Shown: positions 17,794 through 28,185, counted from the stretch's first letter. The stretch: 64,000 nt of DNA from Flavobacteriales bacterium (GCA_016722445.1 JADKIZ010000007.1:129700-193699), one strand, 5' to 3'. Translations and numbers: made by a program. The notes: generated from the sequence alone by a model not told the origin.

Positions 17794-20382
17794 TTAATTC
17801 ATCACCAAAAATCTTTGATGGGCGATATCGCCGTGAGATGAAATTAAAGTAATATGGTAATGACCAGCAGCGAGGTCATTGATGTCAATAGTGGCATTTT
17901 GAGTGGGCAAACTTCCGGTTTGAATTTGTCGTCCTGTCTCGTCGGTAATGAAATAGTTAGAGTTTACCATCAACTCAGAAATCATAAGGTTGATTTGATC
18001 TTTTGCAGGAACAGGATATATCCGAATGGACGAAATGTTTGTTTCATTCACTGAGACCACATCAACATTGAAAACAACTTCTTCGGAGTTGCAATCTTCA
18101 ATGGCTTCATACACGGTGATGGATCCAACCCCTTCGTCATTCCATTGTATTTGTGCTTCTGTATCACCTTGTCCGCCTATGAGCACTCCATTCGTTACGA
18201 TCCAGACGACATAACCGTTTGCATCACTGTTGTATGTGTAATTATAAACGACATCTGGACCCACAGTAATTGGACCAGTTATAAGAGCAGGTGGAATATC
18301 ATAGACGCATGAGCTATCCTCGAATATGACAAATTCCGAATAGTTACAAGCAAGCGGATCAGAACAACCTGTGTAATTTGAACAAGGGGCTTCATAAAAA
18401 GGCTCTACGTTATTTGGATCCATGGGAAGCATAACCAAAGTTGCCATATCGGCTACGCCTATCATACAATCACCGTTTACTGACACACTAAGTGAAGTCG
18501 CTCCAGATGCGATGTATTGGCAGGTATCATTTGTAGAATCAAGTATAAAACCATCCATATTCCATGAATATACAATTGAACTATCACCCGAAGGAGTGTA
18601 CGTCACATCAAGTATGGTAGTCATGGATTCACCGCAATGATATTCAATGGTATCAGGAAGATTAATGGCGATCTCATCGATTTGCGCTTCAACTACGATT
18701 GATGTTGTGTCGCTTGTTCGGCAGTAATCCGTTACCTGTATGGTGTTCAATCCTTCATTCTGAGCGAAAACCCAATAATCTGTAATATTGGTTGTGTTGT
18801 AGTTGCCACTTGGGGATTCTACGGAATATTCGTATGGCGGTACTCCTCCTGTGGTATTTACGAACAGTGTACCGAATTCATTGCAAACAATTGGGAGGAC
18901 ATTGTCGGGATCAAGAATTTCAAGTGTGAGTGGCTCATTGTCGAATACGTATACGGAATAGGTTTGAGCCACTGAATATCCGGTGCACAGGTCAGTCAAT
19001 GTAAGTGAGAAGGCGGTGTCTTGACTGGTGGTGTAGAAGAGTGTATCGGAGGTCGCACCATTATCCCACAAATAAGCAAAATTGCCTGAACCTCCATTAA
19101 TAAAAGGTGAAATGAAATTTAGATTATTGACGCATACCAATGGCGATTGATTGGCAATGGAAACTTGCAACGGGGCATCTGAAATGTAAAAGGTGTTCGC
19201 GGATTGAAAATCGGAATTTGTGCAACCACCAGCATATGTCATGGCTATCGTAAGTGATTCGGAAACTTCTTCGATGCCATCCATGGTGATTTCTATGGGC
19301 AAAACGTACGTGGTTTCACCTGCAGGAATGATGACCTGATTGGGCAATGTGTTGTAGTCAGTTCCGAAAGAAGCAGAACCTTCAATGGTTAGATCAATGA
19401 CAAAAGGTTCACTGATGTCTGATGAGAGTGGTCGCTCAAAAGTGATACTTGCTGTGCCACAAGACTCATAGAACATAAAACCACTGTCCGCCATATCGGC
19501 AAATTGGGATGAAACCAATGCGATATCATCATAAGAGTTGATTCTGCTTCGAATGAAAATTGCGGAATCAAAACTTTCGTCGGTTGCATCAGCGACAGCG
19601 AGCTTAAGGTGATAGGTCTCTCCACAGACTAGTGTGTATTGAAGATCCATTGGCGCCGTCCAGCCATCGAATTGGATAAAGTATGGATTCGAATAGTGTG
19701 GATCATTGGGATGCTCGAAGTAGTAGTTGTCGCTTTCGAATTGATTGTAGTATTCGCAGTTTTGGCAAGGCCCGGCATTACCAATGCCATTGTTAATGTT
19801 TCTGACCCCAATATGCTGATCCGTGCCAGGTACAAGTGCAAGATTTGTCGCGTTGTTCGTGTATGGACCTGAAATACCGGGGCCGCTCAAAAAAGCTCCG
19901 AAGAAGTCGTTATAAGCAGATTGTACATAGGTGTCATATTCTTCAGAAGCCCAAACGACTTGTAGGTTTAGATTTTCACTGATTGCAACAAAATCAAATT
20001 CAATGACTGTGAGGTCTTCTATGGAATTGATATTGTTGTCATTTGCGATAGATGCCATGTCGTTGTCCACCATGGTGCTGCCAAGTGTGAAACTAAAATT
20101 GGCCTGGTTGTTCGGTCCAATAGCATCAACCGCATTTCCCGTACTCATGAGCAAGCCATTTTCAATACCTACCGCACAATTGATGCATTCGAATCCTCCC
20201 AATGATGATGGCGCATAAGTGCCTGTTAGCTCATTGACGGTCAAATTGGACAAGGTGACCTCTGATCCTAAAAGAGTATTTTGTATGAGTGATAGGGCAT
20301 TTTGAGCGTTATCCACTGACAGTTGTGCTTGTGTGGCACAAGCAATGAAAAGCAAGAAGTAAGCAAGAATCTTTTTGATCAT
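17794..20382 (-). CDS. Secreted choice-of-anchor L protein with T9SS type A sorting domain
   Basis: An 862-residue surface protein. Signal peptide MIKKILAYFLLFIACATQA; then a choice-of-anchor L domain (about 30-275) with the typical ANFSFTLGSTMVDNDM..VIEFDFV..SEEYDTYV..FGAFLSGPGI progression; a Calx-beta-like region (about 290-390); PKD/Ig-like repeats; and a C-terminal Por_Secre_tail (IRIYPVPAKDQINL..DETGRQI..DINDLAAGHYHI), the type A T9SS signal. It is expected to be exported by T9SS and attached to the surface or released. The N-terminal domain is the same kind as in the 2,148-aa protein at 40174-46620. It is probably monocistronic. Confidence 0.9.
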   Translation of the reverse strand: MIKKILAYFLLFIACATQAQLSVDNAQNALSLIQNTLLGSEVTLSNLTVNELTGTYAPSSLGGFECINCAVGIENGLLMSTGNAVDAIGPNNQANFSFTLGSTMVDNDMASIANDNNINSIEDLTVIEFDFVAISENLNLQVVWASEEYDTYVQSAYNDFFGAFLSGPGISGPYTNNATNLALVPGTDQHIGVRNINNGIGNAGPCQNCEYYNQFESDNYYFEHPNDPHYSNPYFIQFDGWTAPMDLQYTLVCGETYHLKLAVADATDESFDSAIFIRSRINSYDDIALVSSQFADMADSGFMFYESCGTASITFERPLSSDISEPFVIDLTIEGSASFGTDYNTLPNQVIIPAGETTYVLPIEITMDGIEEVSESLTIAMTYAGGCTNSDFQSANTFYISDAPLQVSIANQSPLVCVNNLNFISPFINGGSGNFAYLWDNGATSDTLFYTTSQDTAFSLTLTDLCTGYSVAQTYSVYVFDNEPLTLEILDPDNVLPIVCNEFGTLFVNTTGGVPPYEYSVESPSGNYNTTNITDYWVFAQNEGLNTIQVTDYCRTSDTTSIVVEAQIDEIAINLPDTIEYHCGESMTTILDVTYTPSGDSSIVYSWNMDGFILDSTNDTCQYIASGATSLSVSVNGDCMIGVADMATLVMLPMDPNNVEPFYEAPCSNYTGCSDPLACNYSEFVIFEDSSCVYDIPPALITGPITVGPDVVYNYTYNSDANGYVVWIVTNGVLIGGQGDTEAQIQWNDEGVGSITVYEAIEDCNSEEVVFNVDVVSVNETNISSIRIYPVPAKDQINLMISELMVNSNYFITDETGRQIQTGSLPTQNATIDINDLAAGHYHITLISSHGDIAHQRFLVMN

Positions 20383-20713
20383 AAATGGTGTTGATGGTCA
20401 AAATTAACACAAAAACAAAATTTCTGGCTTTTTGAAACGCTGAGAAATTGCATGAGTTATGGATGCCATGTTACAGATTCTTTGGAAATGCCTTCTTGGT
20501 AATGTGGCAAATGGAATGCGGATTATGCTTGTATTGTATGGTGTACGTGAGTTGTGGTGTTTTTAACTTTCGTTGGGCATTGTTATAAAATGGCTAACCT
20601 GTGTCATGCCATGTTTTTAGGTGGTATACTTTCCTTTACTTTGATCACTTCTAAGATCATCTGATTCTATTTGTTCGCCCAGGTAGTTTTCTATTTCATC
20701 AGAATGATTGTAG
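20383..20713. other. Intergenic region with no clear feature
   Basis: 331 bp between the divergent choice-of-anchor L gene and the AraC gene. It is AT-rich; I see no convincing promoter pair, hairpin or ORF. Confidence 0.5.
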
Positions 20714-21349
20714 TTGTCCAATTTGAATACCATCACCAAAAATAAAAAATCTCTGGAGAAAAAAGTTAAGTCCTATGCAATTGCTGAACGCAAATTGCAC
20801 ATCAAATTTATGGTAAGTCGCCGTTGTAAATTGCTTGTTGAAGATGAGTTGAAACGTGTAGGTATTTACGGCGCCAAGGTGGATTTGGGAGTGGTAGACT
20901 TAATTTTTCCACTTTCAAAAGTGCAACATGATGCATTGCAAAAACGTTTGCATGATGTCGGGTTGGAATTGTTAGATGACAAAAAATCTATCTTAGTTGA
21001 ACAAATCAAAAAATTGGTCATAGAAATGGTGCATTACACAGAGGATGTACCCATTGTAAACAACTCCGATTTTATGGCGGAAAGGCTTGGTTACAACTAT
21101 ACGTATTTATCCAACTTGTTCTCCGAAGTAAAGGGAATTACCATTCAACATTTTTATATTCTTCATAAAATTGAAAGAGCCAAAGAATTTCTCATATATA
21201 ATGATTTCTCTTTGACGGAAATCGCATTTAGGTTGAATTATAGCAGTGTGGCTCATTTGTCTAACCAGTTCAAGAAAATAACTGGACTTACACCTACTTT
21301 CTTCAAGCATCTGAAAGATCCACAGAGGAGCTTACTGGAAGATTTCTAA
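20714..21349 (+). CDS. AraC-family regulator with HMA-like N-terminal domain
   Basis: 211 residues. The N-terminal half (about 28-105) resembles the heavy-metal-associated-like domain of a Bacteroidota AraC group, where 'MVCxRC' begins a ferredoxin-like fold; here it reads MVSRRC, so the first Cys is Ser. The C-terminal half is an AraC DNA-binding domain: MAERLGYNYTYLSNLFSEVK (first helix-turn-helix) and SLTEIAFRLNYSSVAHLSNQFKKITG (second), ending in LTPTFFK. The start is uncertain: TTG at 20714 follows an in-frame TAG directly, and the first ATG is at 20810, inside the HMA-like region. Likely a stress or metal-linked regulator; the CsbD-like gene downstream could be a target. Confidence 0.82.
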   Translation: MSNLNTITKNKKSLEKKVKSYAIAERKLHIKFMVSRRCKLLVEDELKRVGIYGAKVDLGVVDLIFPLSKVQHDALQKRLHDVGLELLDDKKSILVEQIKKLVIEMVHYTEDVPIVNNSDFMAERLGYNYTYLSNLFSEVKGITIQHFYILHKIERAKEFLIYNDFSLTEIAFRLNYSSVAHLSNQFKKITGLTPTFFKHLKDPQRSLLEDF

Positions 21350-21525
21350 ATGGAATTATAAAATTCAATTACTGCATGTGAAATCTATAAGCAGTATTTT
21401 TTTAAGTGTAATATTATTATTAGGAACTTACTGAATATTTGATCTCAGAAATGGTTCAATCATTTCGACGGATGAAGTAAGATAACGAGCGCATATCAGT
21501 GTGCATTGGCTAAAAAAATAATAAC

Positions 21526-21768
21526 ATGGAAGACAGCAAAAAAAAGGAAGAAGTCAAAGAAACTCCTGTCAAACCTGAGCCGGAGAAGAAGACACTGGAG
21601 GAAATCAACAAGAAAGAAGAATTACCTCCAATGCCAAATGCCGATGAAGATTTGAAATCTGGCAGTGGCACGAATACTCCTCGCAAAAGGATAAACTCTG
21701 CACCCTCAAGTAGATTGGTTCAGCGTAGGATGTATGGAGATTCATCGAAGAATGGTAGTCGAAAATGA
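21526..21768 (+). CDS. Small hydrophilic hypothetical protein
   Basis: 80 residues, very rich in Lys, Glu and Pro (KKKEEVKETPVKPEPEKK..), then a Ser/Arg-rich basic C-terminus. There is no signal peptide or membrane segment and it is probably disordered. I do not recognise a family. Its TGA overlaps the ATG at 21765 of the next frame (ATGA), which suggests coupling to the CsbD-like gene. It may be stress-linked by association. Confidence 0.55.
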   Translation: MEDSKKKEEVKETPVKPEPEKKTLEEINKKEELPPMPNADEDLKSGSGTNTPRKRINSAPSSRLVQRRMYGDSSKNGSRK

Positions 21769-21815
21769 TTGAAATAATATCAGAGTCAATTTTTATTCAT
21801 TTAATATATAATCAT

Positions 21816-22052
21816 ATGTCAGAAACAAAAACAGGAATTGTTCAACCGTCAGTTGAGCCTTTCAAAATCAAAGGTAATTGGGACAGTCAAACGAAATCGT
21901 TGAAAGAGAAGTATTCACAATTGACAGATTCCGATCTGAAATGTGATGCAGGTAAAGAGGAAGAAATGATCGGACGTGTAAGCACTCGATTGAACAAGGG
22001 AAGGGAGGAAGTGATTTCTATGCTTCGCCTTGGTCAAACTGCGAAAGTTTAA
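21816..22052 (+). CDS. CsbD-like stress protein
   Basis: 78 residues from ATG 21816; an upstream in-frame ATG at 21765 would add 17 hydrophobic residues but overlaps the previous stop, and the family core starts after 21816. CsbD-like pattern: FKIKGNWDSQTKSLKEKYSQ, then LTDSDLKCDAGKEEEMIGR, then LNKGREEVISML. This matches the 'kG.w....g.lK....LtddDl....Gk...l.G..q...g...ee' layout. Such small helical proteins are induced by general stress in many bacteria; the molecular role is unknown. It is paired with the small Lys/Glu-rich protein just upstream and follows an AraC regulator. Confidence 0.75.
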   Translation: MSETKTGIVQPSVEPFKIKGNWDSQTKSLKEKYSQLTDSDLKCDAGKEEEMIGRVSTRLNKGREEVISMLRLGQTAKV

Positions 22053-22538
22053 TACAAAGGTTGGTAGTTTTAACGGTCTTACTGCGTTAAAACAACTGCC
22101 AAAGTGTTATCCGGATATTTTTTCAAATCCTTTTACTGTTCAAGCAGGTCCAGTGCGAGCTTTGCATCGATTCCGGACAAGGACTTTTTCAAACGATTTT
22201 AATTTTTGCGTTGATTAAACAAGCGATCATCTGGATTATGTTTCAATAAGCAAACCCAGTCTATTTTCGTTTGCTTCTTATGAAGCGTGCGAAACTTAGA
22301 ATAGGCAGATGTATTTCAGAATTTGGTCAAATGATGACGGGTTGTGCTGTAAATTTACGCAAGATGTGAGAATAAATCTGAATGTTTCATTCGGATTTGT
22401 TCTCATTTTGTATAGTGTGCTGTAATAGATTTCGACTGCTGATTAGGGTTGAACTTCAGCCTATATCTCAAATTGAATTGAACGGTGGATTCTGGGATTT
22501 TTGATGTTGGTTTTTCAAATCCTGTTTACTTTCACGGC
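22053..22538. other. Intergenic region with one hairpin
   Basis: 486 bp between the CsbD-like gene and the start chosen for the EEP gene. Apart from the hairpin at 22061-22102 I see no gene; short frames here are not coding-like. Confidence 0.45.
22061..22102 (+). terminator. Hairpin after the CsbD-like gene, possible terminator
   Basis: TTGG.AGTT..TTAACG (22061-22075) pairs with CGTTAA...AACT.CCAA (22085-22102) across a 9-base loop, with a 3-base bulge. It begins 9 bp after the stop codon. No T-run follows directly (a TTTTTT comes about 20 bp later), so termination is uncertain. Confidence 0.35.
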
Positions 22539-23402
22539 ATGACATTGAGAAGAATTGGATTTTGTATAGTTTTCTTGGGTTTACTACCTCTTGTGGGTCA
22601 TACACAATTGATTCGTGTGATATCTTTCAATATCAGATATGACAATCCTGCAGATGGAGCTGATGCCTGGCCTTTACGCAAAACGGACGTTGCCATGTAC
22701 ATGCAGGACCACGAATTTTCAATCATAGGAATGCAGGAAGTGCTGCATCATCAATTGATGTTCCTGGATTCAGCGCTTACCGATTTTGATTACGTGGGTG
22801 TTGGTCGAGATGATGGAAAGGAATTGGGTGAGTATTCACCGATTTTTTATCGTAGTAGTGAATTGGATTTATTGAATACCGGAACATTTTGGTTGTCTAA
22901 AACTCCGGAAATGCCATCCAAAGATCGGGATGCAGCCTTACCAAGAATTTGCACGTGGTGTGTACTCCGCAACAAATTGCTGAATGTGGATTTTTTGGTG
23001 ATGAATACTCACTTCGATCACATTGGTGTTGAATCCAGAAAAAATGCCGCATTGCTCATTCTTGAAAAAATGAAGATTCTTTCTGACAACGGTCAAATGC
23101 CTGTTGTCCTACTTGGCGATTTTAACGTTGATTTTAAGGAGGAATCGATCAATCTGCTATGTGAGAATTTGTCGAATGTTTACTTGAAAACAGGCGGTAA
23201 TGAAGAAGAACCGGTACCAACATTCAATGCTTTTCGACAGGATTATTCCGAAGGGAAAATGATTGATCATATTTTTACCCAAAATGCAGAGGCCATAAGT
23301 TTTCATGTTGCTGATGATGTAAGAACCAACGGGCGTTTTCTATCGGATCATTTTCCTGTAATCGCGCTGTTGCAACTGCATTTGAAAAAGAAGAAAAATT
23401 AA
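22539..23402 (+). CDS. Secreted endonuclease/exonuclease/phosphatase family protein
   Basis: 287 residues from ATG 22539, chosen because it begins a good signal peptide (MTLRRIGFCIVFLGLLPLVGHTQ); the frame extends 18 codons further upstream without support. EEP-fold motifs in order: VISFNIRYDN (metal-binding Asn), IIGMQEVL (catalytic Glu), LGEYSPIFYR, FLVMNTHFDHIG (His/Asp), VVLLGDFNVD (GDFN) and DHIFT..DHFPV (catalytic SDH-type His). All catalytic positions are present. Members close to this one are often annotated as endonuclease/exonuclease/phosphatase or sphingomyelinase-like; the substrate (DNA, phospholipid or inositol phosphate) cannot be told from sequence. Probably periplasmic or outside the cell. 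Confidence 0.88.
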   Translation: MTLRRIGFCIVFLGLLPLVGHTQLIRVISFNIRYDNPADGADAWPLRKTDVAMYMQDHEFSIIGMQEVLHHQLMFLDSALTDFDYVGVGRDDGKELGEYSPIFYRSSELDLLNTGTFWLSKTPEMPSKDRDAALPRICTWCVLRNKLLNVDFLVMNTHFDHIGVESRKNAALLILEKMKILSDNGQMPVVLLGDFNVDFKEESINLLCENLSNVYLKTGGNEEEPVPTFNAFRQDYSEGKMIDHIFTQNAEAISFHVADDVRTNGRFLSDHFPVIALLQLHLKKKKN

Positions 23403-23441
23403 CCTCGCATTCGTTCGGTTCTACTGATTTTTTCTGTGAAT

Positions 23442-24227
23442 ATGGATATGAAAAAATATTGGTTTTGTCTTTTTATCGCGCTGATGTTATCAGCTGTTTC
23501 GTTTGCTCACCCTGTGATGGCTTCTGATAGTAAACGTGATTTTGATCGCCTTGTTGAACTATCCAAGTTTCCTGAACGACTGGTTTCAAGTGACTGGAGT
23601 GCATTGCCTATCTACGATTTCAATGGGAAAATTTATGTGTCTGTGATTGGAAAAATGCATGACAATCCCTATTGGGAGCCGTTAATCAATTCCGGTATTT
23701 TACGTGGTAGCATCACAGGTGACATTGCCACGATGAAAGTTCCACTTTTGGTTTTTGCTGACATGAATTTTGATGATGTTTATTCCTATCTCGAAATTCC
23801 TGGTAAAACACAACCGCATCTCGACAAGGTCATGAAGGATGTTAAAGCCGATAGTGTGCAATTGGGTATCGGTTTGCCTCAACAATTCACAGGAAAGGAT
23901 GTGATGATCGGTATCACGGACTGGGGATCCGATTATACACATCCAATGTTCTACGACACTTTATATCAGCAAACGCGAATTCATGCTGCCTGGGATCAAT
24001 ATAAAAATTCAGGTAATCATCCTGATGGTTTTGCCTATGGTGCTGAATATGTCGGCGAGGATGAATTACTGCTCGCTCAATCGGATACAGCTAACATTTA
24101 TAGTTATGCCTACCATGGTTCTCATGTGGCCGGAATCGCCGGAGGTAGCGGTGGTACAACGATTTATCGCGGAATGGCACCAGAAGCGAATTTTCTTTTT
24201 GCTACTTTTCTTGTCGATTATGCCTAA
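23442..24227 (+). pseudogene. N-terminal part of S8 subtilisin-like protease, ended by in-frame TAA
   Basis: Signal peptide (MKKYWFCLFIALMLSAVSFA), a propeptide-like region to about residue 125, then the start of a subtilase domain: the catalytic Asp in IGITDWGSDYTHPMF and the catalytic His in HGSHVAGIAGG. The frame ends at TAA 24225-24227, just where the parallel strand after GMAPEANFLFATF should continue. The downstream ORF is in the same frame, so this is one gene with a nonsense codon and not a frameshift. Alternative starts are GTG 23436 and ATG 23448. The fragment alone lacks the catalytic Ser and should be inactive. Confidence 0.8.
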
Positions 24228-25637
24228 GTCATTGATGCTTTTCATTGGATGAAAGGAATAGCACAGTCTGAAGGCAAAAGATTGGTCGTCAACATGAGTT
24301 GGGGTCTTTATTATATTGGAACGTTGGATGGAAATTCTCTCATTTCACAAGCGATAAACCAACTTTCAGATGAAGGAATTGTATTCGTTGCTTCTGGCGG
24401 AAACAACGGTGACAATGATTTTCATATCATGAAAAATTTCAATAACGACTTGCTGACGACGCGCATTGAATTCGACAGTTATACCAATCCTACCATGTGG
24501 GGCGAAAGCATTACCATGTGGGGTGAGCCAGGACAATCATTCCATGCTGGTATGAAAATATACAATTCAGGTAACACATTGTTGGATGAAACTCCCATGT
24601 ATTTCAGCGAAACTGCTCAGGCATATCTCGATAGCATGTTAGTCACCGCTAATAATGATACCATATGGTTCAACCTTACTGTTGATGCTGCACACCCATT
24701 GAATGGTCGTCCTCACATGAGATTGCGTGTGAAGAATACCAACGGTTCTTTGCGTGTTGTTTTAAATGCATCGGCGGAGAGCGGCATCGTTCATTTTTGG
24801 AATCTTGTTGACCTAACCAATGGTGTTGGTAATTGGGGACTTCCATTTACAACTTATGGTGGGGCCTCGGGTATGAGCGGAGATTCTTCTTATAGTATTA
24901 GCGAACCAACATGTGCCGCTAGCGTGATCAGTGTGGCGGCCTATACAGCATCTTATATCAATGTGATTGACAACCCTGCTGGTGGACAACGTGCTTCATT
25001 TTCGAGTATTGGTCCCTTGATCACAGGCACCATGAAACCGGATATTGCTGCCCCTGGTGTGAATGTTGCATCTTCTATGTCGTCATTCACAGTCGCGACA
25101 TATGCCTCCATTTCTACAGTGAGTTTTAATGATCATGACTATGACTTTGCCCGACTTTCCGGAACATCTATGTCTTCACCATGTGTAGCGGGTATTGTAG
25201 CATTGATGCTCGATGCGAATCCTTTGCTTACTCCTTCACAAGTGAAAGAAATATTGCAACAAACTGCGCGTGAGGATGAGTTCACCGGTGATTTGATCAC
25301 TCCACCTGGTGATGTAATGTGGGGTTATGGTAAAGTAAACGCTTACGCAGCGGTGCAACTTGCATTGGCAACTCAAGGTTTGAATGTGCAAAACGTGAAA
25401 ATTGAATCAATCGGTATATATCCGAATCCGGCGTTCGCACAAATTCAATTATTACTTCCTTCAGGTGAAAAATGTTTGTCCATCATGGCTATAGATATGT
25501 CGGGTAAACAAACTCAGTTGGTAGCTGAATCCAGGACCGTTGATGTTTCTTCCTTGGCAGCAGGTATCTACTCGCTTGAAATTGTAACTGATCGGGAAAT
25601 GTACCGGACAAAATTGATGGTAGGAGGTCAGAGATAA
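24228..25637 (+). pseudogene. C-terminal part of S8 protease with T9SS type A sorting domain
   Basis: In frame with the fragment ending at 24227: VIDAFHWMKGIAQSEGKRLVVNMSWG continues the subtilase fold directly after the TAA. It includes the oxyanion-region SGGNNGDNDF, a jelly-roll-like insert (about 24470-24860), the catalytic Ser in LSGTSMSSPCVAGIVAL, and a Por_Secre_tail (IGIYPNPAFAQIQLL..DVSSLAAGIYSLEI). With the stop changed to a sense codon the full protein would be about 730 residues with a complete Asp-His-Ser triad, secreted by T9SS. The 3' end overlaps the convergent PorP/SprF gene by 10 bp. Confidence 0.82.
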
Positions 25638-26197
25638 TCAGGACAAGATTTTGCAGGAAGCAAAAATGGCTTTTTAGGAATGATGTAAACGGCAGAAATT
25701 TCAAAACCGCCTCGCCCATTGCTAGCAGGCTTAAGATTGCTCGTATTGATATCATAACTTATGCCGACATCCCAGGCATCATATTGTATTCCCGCTACCA
25801 CATAGCCAGCGTCACGGGCACGTCCGAATACCCCGAAATAGACCGCTCTCCACAACCATGACTGATCGTTCAATATGTAATGACCACGACCTCCAAAATT
25901 GACTTCTCGATATGTACCCTGAGCCATAGCCAGCAACATGGGTTCTATGAGCCAATTGTTTTTGATTGGAAATTTGTAACCTCCATGCGCATTGAAACGG
26001 GTATCTAATTTCACAAATCCATCATTGAATAGGCTTTGTTGAGGTCGCGAAATATTGATGAATGAAATTCCTCCGGATAATTCCTTTTTCTTACTCCATG
26101 TTTTCATGATGTTGATTCCTAAAGCGGTATTGAGATAGCCGTGAGTCTCGGGGATAATTTTCTCCTGATGAAATGCCGGGATCATAAACAAAACCAT
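25628..26197 (-). pseudogene. PorP/SprF family protein, C-terminal part (frameshifted)
   Basis: Continues the ORF at 26091-26666 after a single-base insertion in the T4 run 26158-26161 (A4 on the coding strand): GISSGE joins IIPETHGYLNTALGI. It shows the beta-barrel strands of the family: FVKLDTRFNAHGGYKFP, then WRAVYFGVFGRARDAGYVVAGIQYDAWDVGISYDIN and a final GGFEISAVYIIP. The merged protein is about 345 residues, normal for PorP/SprF. It overlaps the subtilase gene tail to tail. Confidence 0.8.
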
Positions 26198-26666
26198 TCC
26201 ACTGGTTGTCGTATTTCAACGCCGAATAATCAATGCGCATAGAATGGTATCCTACCATACCGGCTATTGAAATTCGAGATTTCCCTTCTGTAAAATCGTG
26301 ACCAAAGGCCAATTGAATGATACTCGTTTTGAGGTTGGAATCTCCAGCTTTGTCATTGTAAAATGATAAACCAACATTCCACATGGTTTTAAATGGCAGA
26401 CCATCTTTTTTGTTGAGAAAGCCATCAGGCAATTCGAGATGCGCGGCATCTGCACTAAGTCCAAAAGTGGAATAGGGTGTCGTGACAGATCGCCACTGGG
26501 TGCGTTGATTGCCTACAAAACGATAGGCACCGTCAAATTGCCCGACAAGTGCCGGATTGAGGTTGAAGGGCGATTGATAAAACTGTGAGAAGTGTATGTC
26601 CTGAGCGAGTAGAATGCCATTGGTCAATATCAAAATGAAAACAACGGTCAATCTTAAGTTGATCAT
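26091..26666 (-). pseudogene. PorP/SprF family outer-membrane protein, N-terminal part (frameshifted)
   Basis: The start at 26666 gives a signal peptide (MINLRLTVVFILILTNGILLAQ); an upstream in-frame ATG at 26702 overlaps the adhesin stop and is less likely. The family opening is clear: DIHFSQFYQSPFNLNPALVGQ, matching 'q.fsqy...p...NPA..G', then RFVGNQRTQWRSV. PorP/SprF proteins are outer-membrane barrels that help T9SS deliver and hold specific type B cargo. The gene lies 32 bp after the type B adhesin at 26699-30442 on the same strand, so it is probably that adhesin's partner. A one-base insertion at 26158-26161 breaks the frame. Confidence 0.85.
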
Positions 26667-26698
26667 TGCATTCAATTGGTATTTATAGAAATGGTGGT

Positions 26699-27982
26699 TC
26701 AACGTATCAGTGTAATGTTTCCTTCTTCAAAATAAGTTTGTCCTCCATAACATGTCGCTTCCAAATAGTAGACGTATACATCGGGATCAAGTTCTTTGCC
26801 GCCAAATGTGCCATCCCAACCAAGGGCTGCATGATCTGTTTCAAATATTTTTTCACCCCAGCGATCGTATATCACGAAATAGAGTTTACTGATGTTGTTT
26901 GCTCTGACGAACAATTTTTCATTGCGAAGATCTTTGTTGGGAGTAAATGCATTGGGTACATAAATACTTGGTGGACCGCAAACAAAATCGGTCACATAAA
27001 CTGTCACCTCTGTGCGCGCTTCACATTCATCATCACTCACGGTCACAATGTAGGTAGTCGTTGCCGAAGGCGTGGCCAGCGGAGATTGGGCATGAGAGCT
27101 GCTCAATGTGCTAGAAGGTGTCCATTCATATGAGAATCCTGAAGGCATAACATTCAATTGAGAGGATTGTCCTTCTCCAATGAATTCTGGTGTCGCAGTT
27201 GCTGCAATAGAAGATGCTGTTAATTCACTTACTTCAACCAATACAGAATCAGTTGCCACGCAGTCAAATGGAGTCGTCGATTCAACATAAAACATGGTTT
27301 CCTCGTGAACAACAACATTCACTGATGGGGTATTCTGACCTTCAAGGATCAATATTTCCGGCGACCAGGTGTATACAAATTCAGGATTGGGATCTAAGAC
27401 ACTCAAAGTGGTAGTGTCTTCAGCACATACGGTGAAATCACCTTCAATCACAGTCTGAAAACTGACAAGACCGACATTTACTTCAGCTTCTAATTCGCAA
27501 CCGAAAGCTTCGATTTGTACATAAAAAGTTGTCGGTACTACGATGTCGACCACGATGTCCGGATCGCTCGTGTTATCGTTCAGGATATTACTGAAGTTTG
27601 GAACATCGCTCCATGTAATGTTGGCGCTAATTGGGCTGTAATAAGCTGTGAGGGTTACCGGAATTTCATCGCAAAGTGTAGTATCTCCAGGAATCACCAA
27701 AGTAAGTTCAGTTACATCTACATTTTGAAAATAGGTATCTGCACAACCATCATGTGTGACAGTCAAAATATATTCGGTGTCTGTATAACCAATGAATGTT
27801 GGGTTGGGAATATTTGCAAAGTTGAGGTTCTGATCAGGCGACCACAGATAATTGAAATTAGGATTGACATTTTCTGGACCAAGTTGAGGTTGATCTCCTA
27901 TACAGATGATCACATCAGTCAAATTTGTGTGACAGATTCCAGTATTTGAATGTCTTGATAGACAGTGTCTGCAGCATTGCAT
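26699..27982 (-). pseudogene. C-terminal part of SBBP/PKD adhesin with T9SS type B sorting domain
   Basis: Last piece of the gene that starts at 30442. It joins the previous frame at the T3 run 27924-27926, where one base appears missing. It carries several Ig/PKD-like repeats with paired Cys (IICIGDQPQLG, TLCDEIPVTLTAYYS, TVCAEDTTTLSV) and ends in a gliding-motility-associated type B domain: YVPNAFTPNKDLRNEKLFVR, then FVIYDRWGEKIFETD. Residues before 27926 in this frame (MQCCRHCL..) are not part of the protein. The PorP/SprF gene follows 32 bp downstream. Confidence 0.82.
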
Positions 27983-28185
27983 GTCAAGTTATGGGTTACA
28001 ATTAATGTGATGGTGTAAATACCCGGTTCCGAATATTGGTGTACTGGATTTTCAGCGAAAGATGTTGTTTCGTCACCGAAATCCCATTCATACGTAAGAG
28101 AATAAGTACTTGTGTTTTCAAACTGAATTGGAACATCTACACAACCGGTTGGAGTTGTTGTAAAATCAGCTACAGTCAGCGGCAA
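27919..28185 (-). pseudogene. PKD-domain fragment of the SBBP adhesin
   Basis: The third frame segment of the gene. It holds one complete PKD domain: LTYEWDFGDETTSFAENPVHQY with the family WDFGD core, then PGIYTITLIVTH. It joins the preceding segment by one missing base in the A5 run at 28255-28259, after which the restored frame reads PTNAWSADNNSS..YKFDFQLPLTV, and joins the next segment near 27925. Confidence 0.75.

Noticed and set aside
17632..17841. 69-residue plus-strand ORF
   Set aside because: It lies within the MITE-like inverted repeat and overlaps the end of the convergent gene; its sequence has no coding character.
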